DNA of 64,000 nt from Streptomyces spinosisporus (GTDB taxonomy: Bacteria; Actinomycetota; Actinomycetes; Streptomycetales; Streptomycetaceae): assembly GCF_022698145.1 (NCBI RefSeq), contig NZ_JALDAX010000006.1, positions 186,001 through 250,000 on the forward strand. The letters are read 5' to 3'. The notes beneath the pieces are model-generated. The model was not told the origin of the DNA, ran no database searches, and saw nothing but the letters and a program-made list of their open reading frames with translations. Within the stretch, counting starts at the first letter, position 1. Every line of letters starts with the position of its first letter. Positions 8,093 through 17,657 of this stretch are shown here, piece by piece. A program made the position numbers and the translations under genes.

Positions 8093-10162
8093 ATGAAATC
8101 CGATGAGGTGCAGCGATGGGCGTCGACGCTCGACGCGGTCGTGGTGTACGCGCAGGGCGCGCTCTGCACCCGGGTGGCCGGCGGCACGGTGCCGGAGGGC
8201 GGCAGGGTGCGGGTGACGGGGCTGCCCCGCTCGATGGACCCGGGCTCGCTGCGCGCCAAGGTCGTCGGTGACAGTGGCGTACGGGTCACCGAGGTACGCG
8301 TGGAGGTGGACGCCGAACCGTCCGACACCGACACGGCCGACAGCTTGCGGCACGAGATGGAACGGCTGCGGGACGCGTACGCCGCCGTGGAGGGGCACCG
8401 TGACCGGCAGCTGAGCCGGATCGCCGAGGTCGCGGCGCTGCGCCCGGTTCCGCCGGGCCGCAAGCGCGAGGACCCGCCGCGCCGCACACCCGCCGACGCA
8501 TGGCTGCGGCTCGCGGATTTCGTCGACGAGCGGCTGCGCGGCCTGCATCAGCGGCTCGCCGAGCTGGAGGAGGAGCTCCGGCGCGCCCAGCACGAGCTCT
8601 CCATTGCCACGGACCGCTGGTACAGCGCCTCCACCGCCGCACAGTCCGGGCCCGTGGACACCACGGTCGGCGCGCTGCTGACCCTCGACGGTTCCGGACC
8701 GGTGGAGCTGGAGATCGAGTACGGCGTGCCGGGGGCCGTCTGGGTCCCGGCCTACCGCCTGACGCACCGCCAGGACGACGACAGCGGCACGCTGGTGCTG
8801 CGTGCCTCGGTCGCCCAGCGCACCGGAGAGGACTGGACCGGGGTGCGCATCGCCCTGGCCACTGCGGATCTGCGGCGCCGCACCGACCTGCCGAGGCTGC
8901 GCTCGATCCGGGTCGGCCGCCGGCAGCCCGCCCCCGCGCCCTCCGGCTGGCGCGAGCCTCCCGCGGGTCTCTCCGACCTCTTCTCCGGCTACGACGCGGC
9001 CGGTCCCCGCCCGGCCTCGACCGCGATGCCCGTCGCCGTGGGCGCAGCCGGAGCCGGTTCCGCGCCACTGCCGCCGCCACCGCCACCGCCGCCCGGACAG
9101 GCGTACGGCATGGCGGCGCCCGCGGCACCCGACGAGCCCGGCTTCGGCGTCGCCATGGAGGAGGACTTCGACGAGGCCATGCCCGCCATGGCGCCGCCTC
9201 CGCAGTCCGGACGGCCGCGCCGCGCATCTCCGGCCGCCGACAAGCGCGTTGCCGCTCCCGCTTCCTTCGCCCCCGCGGCCCCGGGCATGAGCGCGCCGCC
9301 GCCCGCGCCACCGGTGGTGAACGGTCCGCCCCGGCCGAGCGGCGCGGAGCTGGACTACGCCGCGCTCGTGCTGTCCGGTGCCGACGAGCCCGAGGGCCGC
9401 AGGGGCAGGCTCTTCCCGCAGGTGGCGTACGACCCCGTGGCGGTCGAGTACCGCCGCCGTGCCGACGCGGTGTCCGCGCTGCCGTTGCCCGGACACGCCG
9501 TGCGGCCGCGCGAGTCGGCGGGTTCCTTCGACCACCGCTTCGACGCCGTCGCCCGCGCCGACATCCCCTCCGACGGCACCTGGCACACCGTCACGGTGAC
9601 CGAGATCCCGGTCGGTCTGCGCACCGAGTACGTGTGCGTGCCGTCCGTGGAACAGACGGTCTACGCCACGCTCGTCCTTTCCAACGCCACCGAACAGGCC
9701 CTGCTGGCGGGCCCGGTGGAGGTCACCGTCGACGAGGACTTCCTGCTGACCGCCGCCCTGCCCACCCTCGCCCCCGGCGGGGTGCGCCGCATGGGCCTGG
9801 GACCGGCCGAGGGCGTCCGGGTCACCCGCCGGACGAATCTGCGCGAGTCGACGGCGGGTCTGCGGGGCAGCACCACCGTGCTCGACCACCAGGTCCATGT
9901 CGAACTGGCCAACCGGCTCGCCAAGGCCGTCACCGTCGAGGTACACGAACAGGTCCCGGTCACCTCCGAACCGGACGTCCGGATCGAGGAGCGGGCCGAC
10001 TGGACGACCCCCGAGCAGGACTCCGGACCCGATCGCCACGCCCCGGGCACCCGCATCTGGCGGGTGGACCTGCCCGCCGGCAGCAGCGCCGCCCTCGACG
10101 GCGGCTACGAGATCCGCGTCCCGGCCGCCAAGGCCCTGGTCGGCGGCAACCGCAGGAGCTGA
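8093..10162 (+). CDS. DUF4139 domain-containing protein (mucoidy inhibitor MuiA-like), 689 aa
   Basis: The N-terminal DUF4140-like region has the typical VVVYAQGALCTRVAGG opening and is followed by a long coiled coil (about residues 75-175). The C-terminal DUF4139 domain starts around PVELEIEYGVPGAVWVPAYRL and includes QRTGEDWTGVRIALAT. A low-complexity insert (about residues 290-420) contains a run of eight prolines and is probably an unstructured linker. The family's biochemistry is unknown; members usually come as adjacent pairs, as here. The next gene starts 4 bases after the stop with an AGGAG inside the end of this gene, so the two are one operon. Confidence 0.85.
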   Translation: MKSDEVQRWASTLDAVVVYAQGALCTRVAGGTVPEGGRVRVTGLPRSMDPGSLRAKVVGDSGVRVTEVRVEVDAEPSDTDTADSLRHEMERLRDAYAAVEGHRDRQLSRIAEVAALRPVPPGRKREDPPRRTPADAWLRLADFVDERLRGLHQRLAELEEELRRAQHELSIATDRWYSASTAAQSGPVDTTVGALLTLDGSGPVELEIEYGVPGAVWVPAYRLTHRQDDDSGTLVLRASVAQRTGEDWTGVRIALATADLRRRTDLPRLRSIRVGRRQPAPAPSGWREPPAGLSDLFSGYDAAGPRPASTAMPVAVGAAGAGSAPLPPPPPPPPGQAYGMAAPAAPDEPGFGVAMEEDFDEAMPAMAPPPQSGRPRRASPAADKRVAAPASFAPAAPGMSAPPPAPPVVNGPPRPSGAELDYAALVLSGADEPEGRRGRLFPQVAYDPVAVEYRRRADAVSALPLPGHAVRPRESAGSFDHRFDAVARADIPSDGTWHTVTVTEIPVGLRTEYVCVPSVEQTVYATLVLSNATEQALLAGPVEVTVDEDFLLTAALPTLAPGGVRRMGLGPAEGVRVTRRTNLRESTAGLRGSTTVLDHQVHVELANRLAKAVTVEVHEQVPVTSEPDVRIEERADWTTPEQDSGPDRHAPGTRIWRVDLPAGSSAALDGGYEIRVPAAKALVGGNRRS

Positions 10163-10166
10163 CACC

Positions 10167-11726
10167 ATGCCCACGGAAACCCAGCCGATCCCCCTGCCCG
10201 TCACCGCCGTCACCTGTCTGGAGGACCGCGCCCACGTCGAGCGGACCACCGGACTCGATCTGCGCGCGGGCATCCAGCAGCTGCGCCTCGGCCCGATCAG
10301 CGCGCTCGCGGTCGACCGCACCCTGCATGCGGAGCTGACGGGCGAGCACGGGGCGACGGTCCTCGACGCACGGATCGTCCGCACCTGGACACCGCGGAGC
10401 CCGCTGCCCTCCGCCGACGACTCCGCGCTGCGCCGGCGGATGCGTGCCCTGGAGGAGGAACAGCAGGCCCTCGGCCACCGCGTCGACCGGCTGCGCACCC
10501 GCCTCGACCTGCTCGGCAAACTCGCCGCCGATCTGCTGCGGGACATCGCCGAGGGGACCGGCTTCGGGGAGACGGACGAGGCCCGCTGGACCCGGGAGCT
10601 GGATCGCATCGACGCCGAACGTGCGTCGCACGGCGAGCAACTCCGCGCCGCCGAAGCCCGGTTGAAGGTGCTGGCCGACGAACTCACGGAGACCCGGCGG
10701 GCCCTCGACGTGGCCGAGGAGCAGCCCGCCGAGTTGGTCGGTGATGTCGAGCTGACCGTGCAGGCGGAGGTCGCCGGACCGGCCCGGTTGCGTCTGACCC
10801 ACCTCACCTCGTGCGCCTTGTGGCGCCCCGCCTACCGTGCCGTACTGGACGCGGGCTCGCTGACGCTGGAGACCGACGCGATGGTCTGGCAGCGCACGGG
10901 CGAGGACTGGTCGGACGTACGCCTCACCCTGTCGACGGCCCGCTCGGCGCTGACCACCGACCCGCCGCGGCTGACCGAGGACCGTCTCACCCTCCGGGAC
11001 CGCTCCGCCGCCGAGCGCCGCACCGTCGAGGTGGAGCTGCGGGAGGAGGAGATCGCCGACCTGGGTCCGGCCCCGGTGCTCGGTCTCCCCGGCGTGGACG
11101 ACGGCGGACAGACGCGTGTCCTGCACTCCCCCGCGCCCGTCTCCGTCCCCACGGACGGCCGCGCCCACCGGGTGCCGCTCACCGCTGTCACCACTGCCGC
11201 GAGCAGCGAGTACTCCTGCTCCCCGGAACTGTCGCCGCTGGTCACCCAGGTCGTGCGGTTCGACAACACATCCGGCCATGCGCTGCTGGCCGGACCCGTG
11301 GACCTCGTACGGGGCAGCGGGTTCACCGGCCGCGGCACACTGGAGTTCACCGCTCCGGGCGCCCCGGTCGAGCTCGCCTTCGGCAGCCACGACGACTACC
11401 GCGTGATCCGGCACGCCGAGGAGTCCCGCGACACCGCGACGCTGACCCAGCGGACTCTGATCACCCGCACGGTACGCCTGCATGTGTCCCGCTTCTCCGC
11501 ACCCGGAGAACAGGGTGAGCAGGTCGTCGCCGTACGCGAACGGATCCCGGTCTCCGAGGTGTCCGCCGTGGAGGTACGACTGCGCAAGGAGGCCTGCGCA
11601 CCGGAGCCCGACACGATCGACGCCGACGGCATCGCGCGCTGGGACCTGCGCCTGGCACCCGGCGGCCGTCGCACGGTCACTCTGGTCTACGAGATCTCCG
11701 CGAGCGGCAAGGTCGCCGGGCTGTGA
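10167..11726 (+). CDS. DUF4139 domain-containing protein, second copy, 519 aa
   Basis: A paralogue of the upstream gene without the proline-rich insert. The N-terminal domain (VTAVTCLEDRAHVERTT) is followed by a coiled coil (about residues 90-180: LRRRMRALEEEQQALGHRV) and then the DUF4139 domain with LWRPAYRAVL and the shared WQRTGEDWSDVRLTLSTA. ATG at 10167 follows AGGAG at about 9 bases. The frame is open far upstream (to 9897), but that stretch overlaps the first gene. Pairing suggests the two act as a heteromeric unit; function unknown. Confidence 0.85.
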   Translation: MPTETQPIPLPVTAVTCLEDRAHVERTTGLDLRAGIQQLRLGPISALAVDRTLHAELTGEHGATVLDARIVRTWTPRSPLPSADDSALRRRMRALEEEQQALGHRVDRLRTRLDLLGKLAADLLRDIAEGTGFGETDEARWTRELDRIDAERASHGEQLRAAEARLKVLADELTETRRALDVAEEQPAELVGDVELTVQAEVAGPARLRLTHLTSCALWRPAYRAVLDAGSLTLETDAMVWQRTGEDWSDVRLTLSTARSALTTDPPRLTEDRLTLRDRSAAERRTVEVELREEEIADLGPAPVLGLPGVDDGGQTRVLHSPAPVSVPTDGRAHRVPLTAVTTAASSEYSCSPELSPLVTQVVRFDNTSGHALLAGPVDLVRGSGFTGRGTLEFTAPGAPVELAFGSHDDYRVIRHAEESRDTATLTQRTLITRTVRLHVSRFSAPGEQGEQVVAVRERIPVSEVSAVEVRLRKEACAPEPDTIDADGIARWDLRLAPGGRRTVTLVYEISASGKVAGL

Positions 11727-11729
11727 GCA

Positions 11730-11758
11730 CGGGGCCACCCCGACCGGGGGTGGCCCCG
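11730..11758. terminator. Bidirectional hairpin terminator
   Basis: Arms 11730-11741 and 11747-11758 form a 12-bp perfect GC-rich stem (CGGGGCCACCCC) with a 5-base loop. It lies directly after the DUF4139 stop and before the stop of the convergent GH87 gene, so it can serve both. No U-tract, as is common in Streptomyces. Confidence 0.75.
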
Positions 11759-11799
11759 CACCGCATGCATGCATGCACCGATCCGTATTGCTGCCGGAC

Positions 11800-14700
11800 C
11801 TACTCGATGTTGATCTTGAATGTGCTGGTCGTGTTACGGACGTCCTGGGCGTTGCCGCTCATCCGCAGGTTGCGGAAGGTGGCTTCGCCGACCGCGGGGC
11901 CCTGGCCGGGTTCGGGCAGTTCGTTGGCCCAGATGCCGAAGCCCGACTTGGCGTCGAAGGCGTCACCGCTCTTCTTCGAGTCGGTGATGGAGATGTCGGT
12001 GAAGATGGTGTCCTTCACCGGGAACTGCGGTTGACCTCCTACGTAGTTGGTCTGGAACATCACGCCTCCGTAGGTGGAGTCGTCGATGTCGACGTCGTTG
12101 ACCCGGATGCCCTGGAAGACCTTCGAGGCGGAGAACGCCCAGATGGCGGGGAAGACCTGCGAACCCCAGAAGTGGCCGCCCGTCCGCTCCAGGGAGACGT
12201 TCTCGATCGTCGTGGGTTCGGTACCGAAACCGTTCATCGGATAGCCGAAGTCCAGCGAGGAGATGGTGATTCCGGAGTAGACGAGGGTGTCGGCGACGCG
12301 GATGTTGCGGAAGGTGTTGTCGTAGCCGCCGTAGACGGCGATGCCGGCCGCCCGCCAGGTGAGGGTCGAGGTCAGGTTCTCGTAGATGTTGTTCTTCTCG
12401 TCGGCGCCTCCGGCGTCGATCGCGGAGAACAGGGCGAAGCTGTCGTCTCCCGTGGCGCGGGCGTCGTTGTTGACGACGTGGTTGTCCGTGGAGCCGTTGG
12501 TCATGTTGATGCCGTCGGCGAACATGTCCCGGATGCGGGAGTTCTTGATGGTCATGTTGTCGGTGTTGGCGCCCCAGTACAGGCACACCATGTGCTCGAC
12601 CCAGATGTCGTCGATGGTGATGTCGGAGACGCCTGAGAAGTCGAACACCTTGCCCGGACCGTCGATCCGGGACGTGTAGTTGCCGAAGTAGGAGAAGCCG
12701 GCGAAGGTCGAGCCCTTGGCGGTGGCGTCGGCGCGGAAGCCGACGTCGGTGTTCTCCTGCGAGGAGGGGGCGTGGAAGCGGGTGAACCACGGCCCGGCTC
12801 CGACGACCTTGACGGCCTTGCCGTAGACCTGGAACTTGCTGGACGTCTCGTAGTCACCGGCGGGCAGATAGACGCCGACGAGCTTGCCGGTGGTGTCCAT
12901 GCGGACCTGGTCGAGCGCGTTCTGCACGTCCTGGTGCGAGAAGCCGGCCGGGACCGCGTAGGCGGCCGGGTCGGGGTTGGGATCGGCCGTCGCCTGCTCG
13001 GTGTTGACGAAGTCGATGGCGTAGGTGGAGGTGTTGGCGGCGTCCTTCTGCAGCCGGATCTTGGAGCCCGCCGGCACGGTCTTGCCGAGGAGCAGGTTCG
13101 CCTCGTCGTAGATGTGGCGCGGGGCGCCGGAGCCGGGTGAGTTGCCGGGCGAGGTCTCGTTGCCGTACAGCCAGGCGTACTTGGAGGTGAGGTCGATCGC
13201 CTTGAGGAACTGGCCGTCCACGTAGACGTCGAGGGTCGTGTTCGTGCCGTCGGGGATCGAGAAGCGGGTGACCAGGGTGTTGGTCGCCGCGCGGGTGGTC
13301 CACTCGACGTACTGCCCGGTCGCGTCGAGGGTGACCGCCTTGCGGCCGCTGGCCTCGCCGGCGAGGTCGCCGATGGTGCGGTTGGGGCCGACGACCTTGG
13401 CGCCGCCGCCGACCGTGCCGTCCTCGGCCTCGTACATGTCGTACGGCATGTCCGCGCCGCGGCCGATGAACAGGGGCTGCGTGGTGGTGTTGTTGGCCCG
13501 CTTGACCGGCAGTTCGTTGGTGTCGTCGGCGATGACGGTCTTCACGGTGTACTTGCCGTTGGCGGCCGTCCACGAGCCGAGGTCGACCGGTGCGGTGGTG
13601 CGGCCCGCCGCGATGGCGCCGTTGTAGGAGCCGGTGAGCGTCTTGACGGTGGCGCCCTTGGCGTCCTGGATGGTCAGCGTGACGTCGTGGCCGCCGGAGG
13701 CCGAGTCCACGGTCCCCTGGTTCTTGATCGCCACGGTGAACTCGACCTCGTCACCGGCCGAGGCGCTGGACGGGGTCCAGGAGACCGGGGCGGCGAGCAG
13801 GTCGGAGCTGGAGATCGGCTTGACGACGAGGGCGTCGGAGCGGGTGAAGGCGTTGTTGGCCTCGTTCTGCTCGATGACCTTGTTCGACGGGTCCACCTCG
13901 GCCCCCACCGGGTAACTGCCCGCGTCCCGGGTCCCGATGCTCGCGGTGACGGGCTTGGACTCGCCGGCCGCGAGGGCCGGGACGTCCGCGGTGGCGGCCT
14001 TCGTGCCCCCGAGGGTGAAGTTCAGATCCGTGGCCTTCGAGGCCTTGCTACCGCTGTTGGTGACGGTCGCCGAGAGGCTGATGGCGTCCGACTCGACCGG
14101 CGCCGAGGGCGAGTTGGTGATCGCGGTGACCTTGAGGTCCGGGTTGGCGGACGGCGTGCCGATCACCTGGAACTCGGCGACCTGCGCGCCCGGGGCACCG
14201 GAGTTGGAGGTGAACCTGAGCTGGATGTCGGCGGCGGAGCCGGAGACCGGGATGGTCACGGTGTTCCCGCTCGCCGGGTTGAACGTGTAGTCCTTCGCGG
14301 CGGCGAGACTGCTGAAGGACGTCGCGTCCTGGTCGCGGCCGAGCACCTGGATGTTCTGGGTGCGCGTGGACCAGGCGGCGTCCGGGTTGAGCTTGACGAC
14401 GACCTGGCTGAGGTCGGCGTTCGCCCCCAGCTTCGTGGTGAGGGTGGCCGGGTAGGCGCCGCCCGCACTCTCCCAATAGGTGCTGGTCTGGCCGTCGTTG
14501 GCGTTGGTGGCGACGTAGGTGAAGACGTACGACGAGGCCTCGATCGGCTTTCCCTCGGCGAGGTTAGAGCCGCCGTCGGTCGAGCCGGGCCGGGTGACAC
14601 TGTTGCTGGCCACGGACACGTTTCCAGCGGCGTCCTTCGCCTTCACGTAGTACGTGACCGTCGCGGCGGCGGACGGGGTGTCGGTGTACGTCGTGATGTC

Positions 14701-16074
14701 GCCCGCCACGGACTTGACGAGCCGGTCATCGGCGTAGATGTCGTAGCCGGTGACCTTGACGTTGTCCGTGGACGCCTGCCAGGTGAGTTTCACGTCGCTG
14801 CCGGACTGTGTGTAGGCGAGGTTGGCAGGCGCCGTGGGGGCCTGGGTGTCGCCGCCCGCCCCCTTGCGGGTGACGGTGTTGCTGTTGGCGGAGACATTGC
14901 CGGCGGCGTCCTTGGCGCGGACGTAGTAGGTGATGTCGCTGCCGGCCGGCTGGGTGTCGGTGTAGGTCAGCACGTTCCCGGCGACGCTCGCCCGCAACTG
15001 GCCGTCGGCGTAGATGTCGTAGCCCGTCACGGCGGTGTCGTCGGTGGACGCGCTCCAGGCCAGTCTGATCTGCCCGGTGGCCGGTTCGGTGTAACTGAGG
15101 TTCGAGGGCGCGGTGGGTGCCTGGGTGTCGCCGGTCGCGGGTCCGTAGACCTCCAGCTCGGACAACTGCCCTGCGGGCCAGCCGGTGTTGGCGGTGATCA
15201 GCACACGGACGTAGCGCGTCGTGGTGGTGTCGAGACTGATGGTCGCCGACTGGTCGTTGCCGCTGTCGAAGGTGTACGCCTTCGAGGCCGTGAGGTCGGT
15301 GAAGTTCTGGTTGTCGGTGGAGCCCTGGATCTTGAGGGTCTGGCTGCGGCTCGGCCAGCCGCCGGGCAGGCGCAGCGTCACCTGGTTCACCTTGACCGAG
15401 GAGCCGAGGTCGACCTGGAGCCACTGCGGGAAGGCGTTGTTCCTGCTCTCCCAGTAGGTGTCGCGGTTGCCGTCACCGGCGTTGGCGGCGCCGTAGACGT
15501 CGGCGTGGCCGCTCTCCGTGAAGGGCTTGCCCTGGGCGAGGTTGGGGGTCGAGGCGGTGGTCGTGAGGACCTGCATCTCGGCGAGCTGGGCGGTTTCGGC
15601 GACCGAGTTGCGGGTGAAGTCGGCCCGTACGTACCGGGCGAGGGTCGCGGGGAAGGAGATCTTCACCGTGTTGTCGTTGCCGGGGCTGAAGACGTACTGC
15701 GCCGACGACTTGAGGGTGGCGAAGCTCTTCCCGTCCGCACTGCCCTGAAGTGCCAGCGTCTGCTTGCGGGTCTGCCACCGCTCGGGCAGCCGCAGCACGA
15801 CCTGGCGCACGCGCTTGGTCTTCCCGAGGTCGGTCTGCACCCACTGGGCCGACTTCTTTCCCGCCTGCCAGTAGGTGCCGGTGTCGCCGTCGGTGATGTT
15901 GGCGGCCGAGTGTGCGCGCAGGGCGCTGCCGGCCTTGGTCGCCGCGTCGGCCGCGGCGTTGGGGCCGCCGGCTGCGTGCGCGCCGACGGTGGGCATGCCC
16001 AGAGCCAGGACGGCGGAGGCGAGTGCGGCCGTTGCCGCGCGCCGTCTGAAGGATCTCGGCTTGTGTCGAATCAT
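11800..16074 (-). CDS. Secreted multidomain GH87 alpha-1,3-glucanase (mycodextranase/mutanase type)
   Basis: 1,424 aa. A Sec signal peptide (MIRHKPRSFRRRAATAAL...VGAHA) is followed by two F5/8C discoidin/CBM32-like domains (~36-170, ~175-312), two FN3 domains (~318-404, ~408-495), a third discoidin-like domain (~505-640), two CARDB-like domains (~645-870), a CBM35-like domain starting MYEAEDGTVGGGAK, and a C-terminal parallel beta-helix. The helix shows the GH87 active-site pattern: ADGIN with Asp1187, then TGDD with Asp1210 and Asp1211, i.e. three aspartates spaced D, +23, +24 as in characterised GH87 enzymes. It should cut alpha-1,3-glucan (fungal wall or mutan) outside the cell. AGGGAG precedes the ATG. 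Family assigned from motif and module layout; substrate inferred. Confidence 0.85.
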   Translation of the reverse strand: MIRHKPRSFRRRAATAALASAVLALGMPTVGAHAAGGPNAAADAATKAGSALRAHSAANITDGDTGTYWQAGKKSAQWVQTDLGKTKRVRQVVLRLPERWQTRKQTLALQGSADGKSFATLKSSAQYVFSPGNDNTVKISFPATLARYVRADFTRNSVAETAQLAEMQVLTTTASTPNLAQGKPFTESGHADVYGAANAGDGNRDTYWESRNNAFPQWLQVDLGSSVKVNQVTLRLPGGWPSRSQTLKIQGSTDNQNFTDLTASKAYTFDSGNDQSATISLDTTTTRYVRVLITANTGWPAGQLSELEVYGPATGDTQAPTAPSNLSYTEPATGQIRLAWSASTDDTAVTGYDIYADGQLRASVAGNVLTYTDTQPAGSDITYYVRAKDAAGNVSANSNTVTRKGAGGDTQAPTAPANLAYTQSGSDVKLTWQASTDNVKVTGYDIYADDRLVKSVAGDITTYTDTPSAAATVTYYVKAKDAAGNVSVASNSVTRPGSTDGGSNLAEGKPIEASSYVFTYVATNANDGQTSTYWESAGGAYPATLTTKLGANADLSQVVVKLNPDAAWSTRTQNIQVLGRDQDATSFSSLAAAKDYTFNPASGNTVTIPVSGSAADIQLRFTSNSGAPGAQVAEFQVIGTPSANPDLKVTAITNSPSAPVESDAISLSATVTNSGSKASKATDLNFTLGGTKAATADVPALAAGESKPVTASIGTRDAGSYPVGAEVDPSNKVIEQNEANNAFTRSDALVVKPISSSDLLAAPVSWTPSSASAGDEVEFTVAIKNQGTVDSASGGHDVTLTIQDAKGATVKTLTGSYNGAIAAGRTTAPVDLGSWTAANGKYTVKTVIADDTNELPVKRANNTTTQPLFIGRGADMPYDMYEAEDGTVGGGAKVVGPNRTIGDLAGEASGRKAVTLDATGQYVEWTTRAATNTLVTRFSIPDGTNTTLDVYVDGQFLKAIDLTSKYAWLYGNETSPGNSPGSGAPRHIYDEANLLLGKTVPAGSKIRLQKDAANTSTYAIDFVNTEQATADPNPDPAAYAVPAGFSHQDVQNALDQVRMDTTGKLVGVYLPAGDYETSSKFQVYGKAVKVVGAGPWFTRFHAPSSQENTDVGFRADATAKGSTFAGFSYFGNYTSRIDGPGKVFDFSGVSDITIDDIWVEHMVCLYWGANTDNMTIKNSRIRDMFADGINMTNGSTDNHVVNNDARATGDDSFALFSAIDAGGADEKNNIYENLTSTLTWRAAGIAVYGGYDNTFRNIRVADTLVYSGITISSLDFGYPMNGFGTEPTTIENVSLERTGGHFWGSQVFPAIWAFSASKVFQGIRVNDVDIDDSTYGGVMFQTNYVGGQPQFPVKDTIFTDISITDSKKSGDAFDAKSGFGIWANELPEPGQGPAVGEATFRNLRMSGNAQDVRNTTSTFKINIE

Positions 16075-16413
16075 GCGTGGTCACTCCCTGCGAAGGTGCG
16101 CGCGCCGGAAAGGGCGGCGAGAACGGCTCGTTCCTGGGCAGAGCGACGGCGCACACGTTCCCTGCAGGGAGTGCGTGCGCAGCTTCTTGCATTGTTTCAT
16201 CGCAATATTGCAGAGCAATGTGAGCACGTCTACTGCCGCGGCGCCGCATTTTTCACCGCCAACACCTGCACCCCAGCCGTGGGGTTGAGGCGCCGAACAC
16301 CTTGCGTCGCACATTGCAAGCGAACGCAAGGGACGCAATTTCTTGCGCAGCAGTGCGTCATTCGGCGACTAGGATTTGCGCTGTCCGTACTTCGCCCACC
16401 TGAGAGGACCCTT
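16075..16413. promoter_or_regulatory. Divergent promoter region with clustered TTGC/GCAA inverted repeats
   Basis: 339 bases between the GH87 gene and the divergent desulfhydrase gene hold no gene. They hold an unusual density of TTGC/GCAA elements: the palindrome GCAATATTGC (16202-16211), overlapping ATTGC-AGA-GCAAT (16207-16219), TTGC at 16197 with GCAA at 16202, CATTGCAAGCG (16312-16322) and CGCAA-TTTC-TTGCG (16334-16347). The local base composition is also less GC-rich than the surroundings. This looks like multiple binding sites for one or more regulators; the regulator is not identifiable here. Confidence 0.5.
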
Positions 16414-17379
16414 GTGAACGGCCAGCCTCAACGCGTTGCCCTCGTGACGCTTCCCTCGCCGGTCGAGCCCGCGCCGCGACTGGCCGAGGCCATCGGCCTG
16501 CGGCCGGAGGACCTCTGGATCAAGCGCGACGATCTGCTGGGCATCGGCGGGGGCGGCAACAAGGTACGCAAGCTCGAGTACACCGCCGGTCTCGCGCACC
16601 GCGACGGTGCCGACACGCTGGTCACGACCGGTGCCCCGCAGAGCAATCACGCGCGGCTCACCGCGGCCGTGGCGGCGAAGCTCGGCATAAAGGCCGTGCT
16701 CGTCTTCCCCGGCGGTCCCGGTGGGTCGTCGTCGGGCAACCTGGTCCTCGACGGTCTTCTCGGTGCCCGCATCGTCTGGAGCGGTGAGGTCGCCGCCCAC
16801 GCTCTCGCCGAGGCCGCCGAGAACGTCGTCGCCGAACTGCAGGCCGCCGGCGCCCACCCTGCCCTCATCCCCTTCGGGGGATCCAGCTCGGTCGGCGCAC
16901 AGGGATATGTCGACTGCGCGGAGGAACTGCTAGGGCAGGTGCCCGACCTGGCTCATGTCGTGGTCGCCCTCGGATCGGGCGGGACGATGGCGGGGCTCGT
17001 CGCCCGTCTGGGAGTGGAGCGCGTCCTCGGGGTCGACGTGGGGGCACGCCCCGATCCCGCCGAGGCGGTGACCACCTTCGCCCGGCCGCTCTCGCCAACC
17101 CCCATCGCGGCAAAGGCACTTCGCATCCGGGACCAGATCGGCGCGGGCTACGGAACCTACACGCCCGAGGCCACCGACGCACTGATGCTGACGGCACGCA
17201 CCGAGGGCATCATCCTCGACCCCACCTACACGGGCCGCGCCATGGCCGGGCTGATCGCGGCCGTCAAGGACGGCGAGATCAGCCGAGGACAGACCACGGT
17301 CTTCGTCCACACCGGCGGACTACCGGGCCTGTTCGGACACCCAGCGGCCGTCGCCCACGCAGAACGGCTGCTCAGCTGA
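16414..17379 (+). CDS. PLP-dependent D-cysteine desulfhydrase / ACC deaminase family protein
   Basis: 321 aa from the GTG at 16414 (GAGAGGA upstream). Fold-type II PLP enzyme. The opening PSPVEPAPRLAEAIG and KRDDLLGIGGGGNKVRKLEY place the PLP lysine at Lys50. TTGAPQSNHARLTAAVAA, PFGGSSSVGAQGY and ALGSGGTMAGL contact phosphate and substrate. Members include D-cysteine desulfhydrase (D-Cys to pyruvate, sulfide and ammonia) and 1-aminocyclopropane-1-carboxylate deaminase; sequence alone does not decide which. Long open frame upstream is shadow of the GH87 gene. Its 3' end is duplicated 267 bases downstream. Confidence 0.88.
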   Translation: MNGQPQRVALVTLPSPVEPAPRLAEAIGLRPEDLWIKRDDLLGIGGGGNKVRKLEYTAGLAHRDGADTLVTTGAPQSNHARLTAAVAAKLGIKAVLVFPGGPGGSSSGNLVLDGLLGARIVWSGEVAAHALAEAAENVVAELQAAGAHPALIPFGGSSSVGAQGYVDCAEELLGQVPDLAHVVVALGSGGTMAGLVARLGVERVLGVDVGARPDPAEAVTTFARPLSPTPIAAKALRIRDQIGAGYGTYTPEATDALMLTARTEGIILDPTYTGRAMAGLIAAVKDGEISRGQTTVFVHTGGLPGLFGHPAAVAHAERLLS

Positions 17380-17391
17380 CGAGCACCCCGG

Positions 17392-17422
17392 GGGCTGAAG
17401 AACGGCGCGCGGGCCTCAGCCC
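17392..17422. terminator. Hairpin after the desulfhydrase gene (copy 1)
   Basis: GGGCTGA (17392-17398) pairs with TCAGCCC (17416-17422). It lies 12 bases after the stop. The same hairpin recurs in the duplicated segment downstream. Confidence 0.5.
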
Positions 17423-17466
17423 TGACACGCGTGCAGCAACAGTAGGATCGCGAGGGCCGGCCAACA

Positions 17467-17646
17467 ACCGAGGGCACCATCCTCCACCCCACCCACACCG
17501 GCCGCGCCATCACCGGGCTCGTCGCGGCCGTCAAGGACGGCGAGATCAGCCGAGGACAGACCACGGTCTTCGTCCACACCGGCGGACTACCGGGCCTGTT
17601 CGGACACCCGGCGGCCGTCGCCCACGCAGAACGGCTGCTCGGCTGA
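17467..17646 (+). pseudogene. Headless 3' fragment of a desulfhydrase gene copy
   Basis: Copy 2 of the duplication still reads in frame as TEGTILHPTHTGRAITGLVA through to AERLLG and a TGA, about 59 residues against TEGIILDPTYTGRAMAGLIA in the intact gene. There is no start codon, PLP site or N-terminal domain, so it cannot be functional. It is either an incomplete tandem duplication or the relic of a second, slightly diverged paralogue. Confidence 0.8.
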
Positions 17647-17657
17647 CGAGCACCCCG

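Noticed and set aside
8045..10807. 920-codon minus-strand open frame
   Set aside because: Antisense to the two DUF4139 genes; its translation is Arg/Gly/His-rich without any recognisable domain.
11763..11776. GCATGCATGCATGC microrepeat
   Set aside because: Only three and a half units, between convergent genes, with no sign of function.
13687..16413. Long N-terminal extension of the desulfhydrase frame
   Set aside because: Antisense to the GH87 gene; the real enzyme starts at the GTG at 16414 with a ribosome site and a normal family N-terminus.
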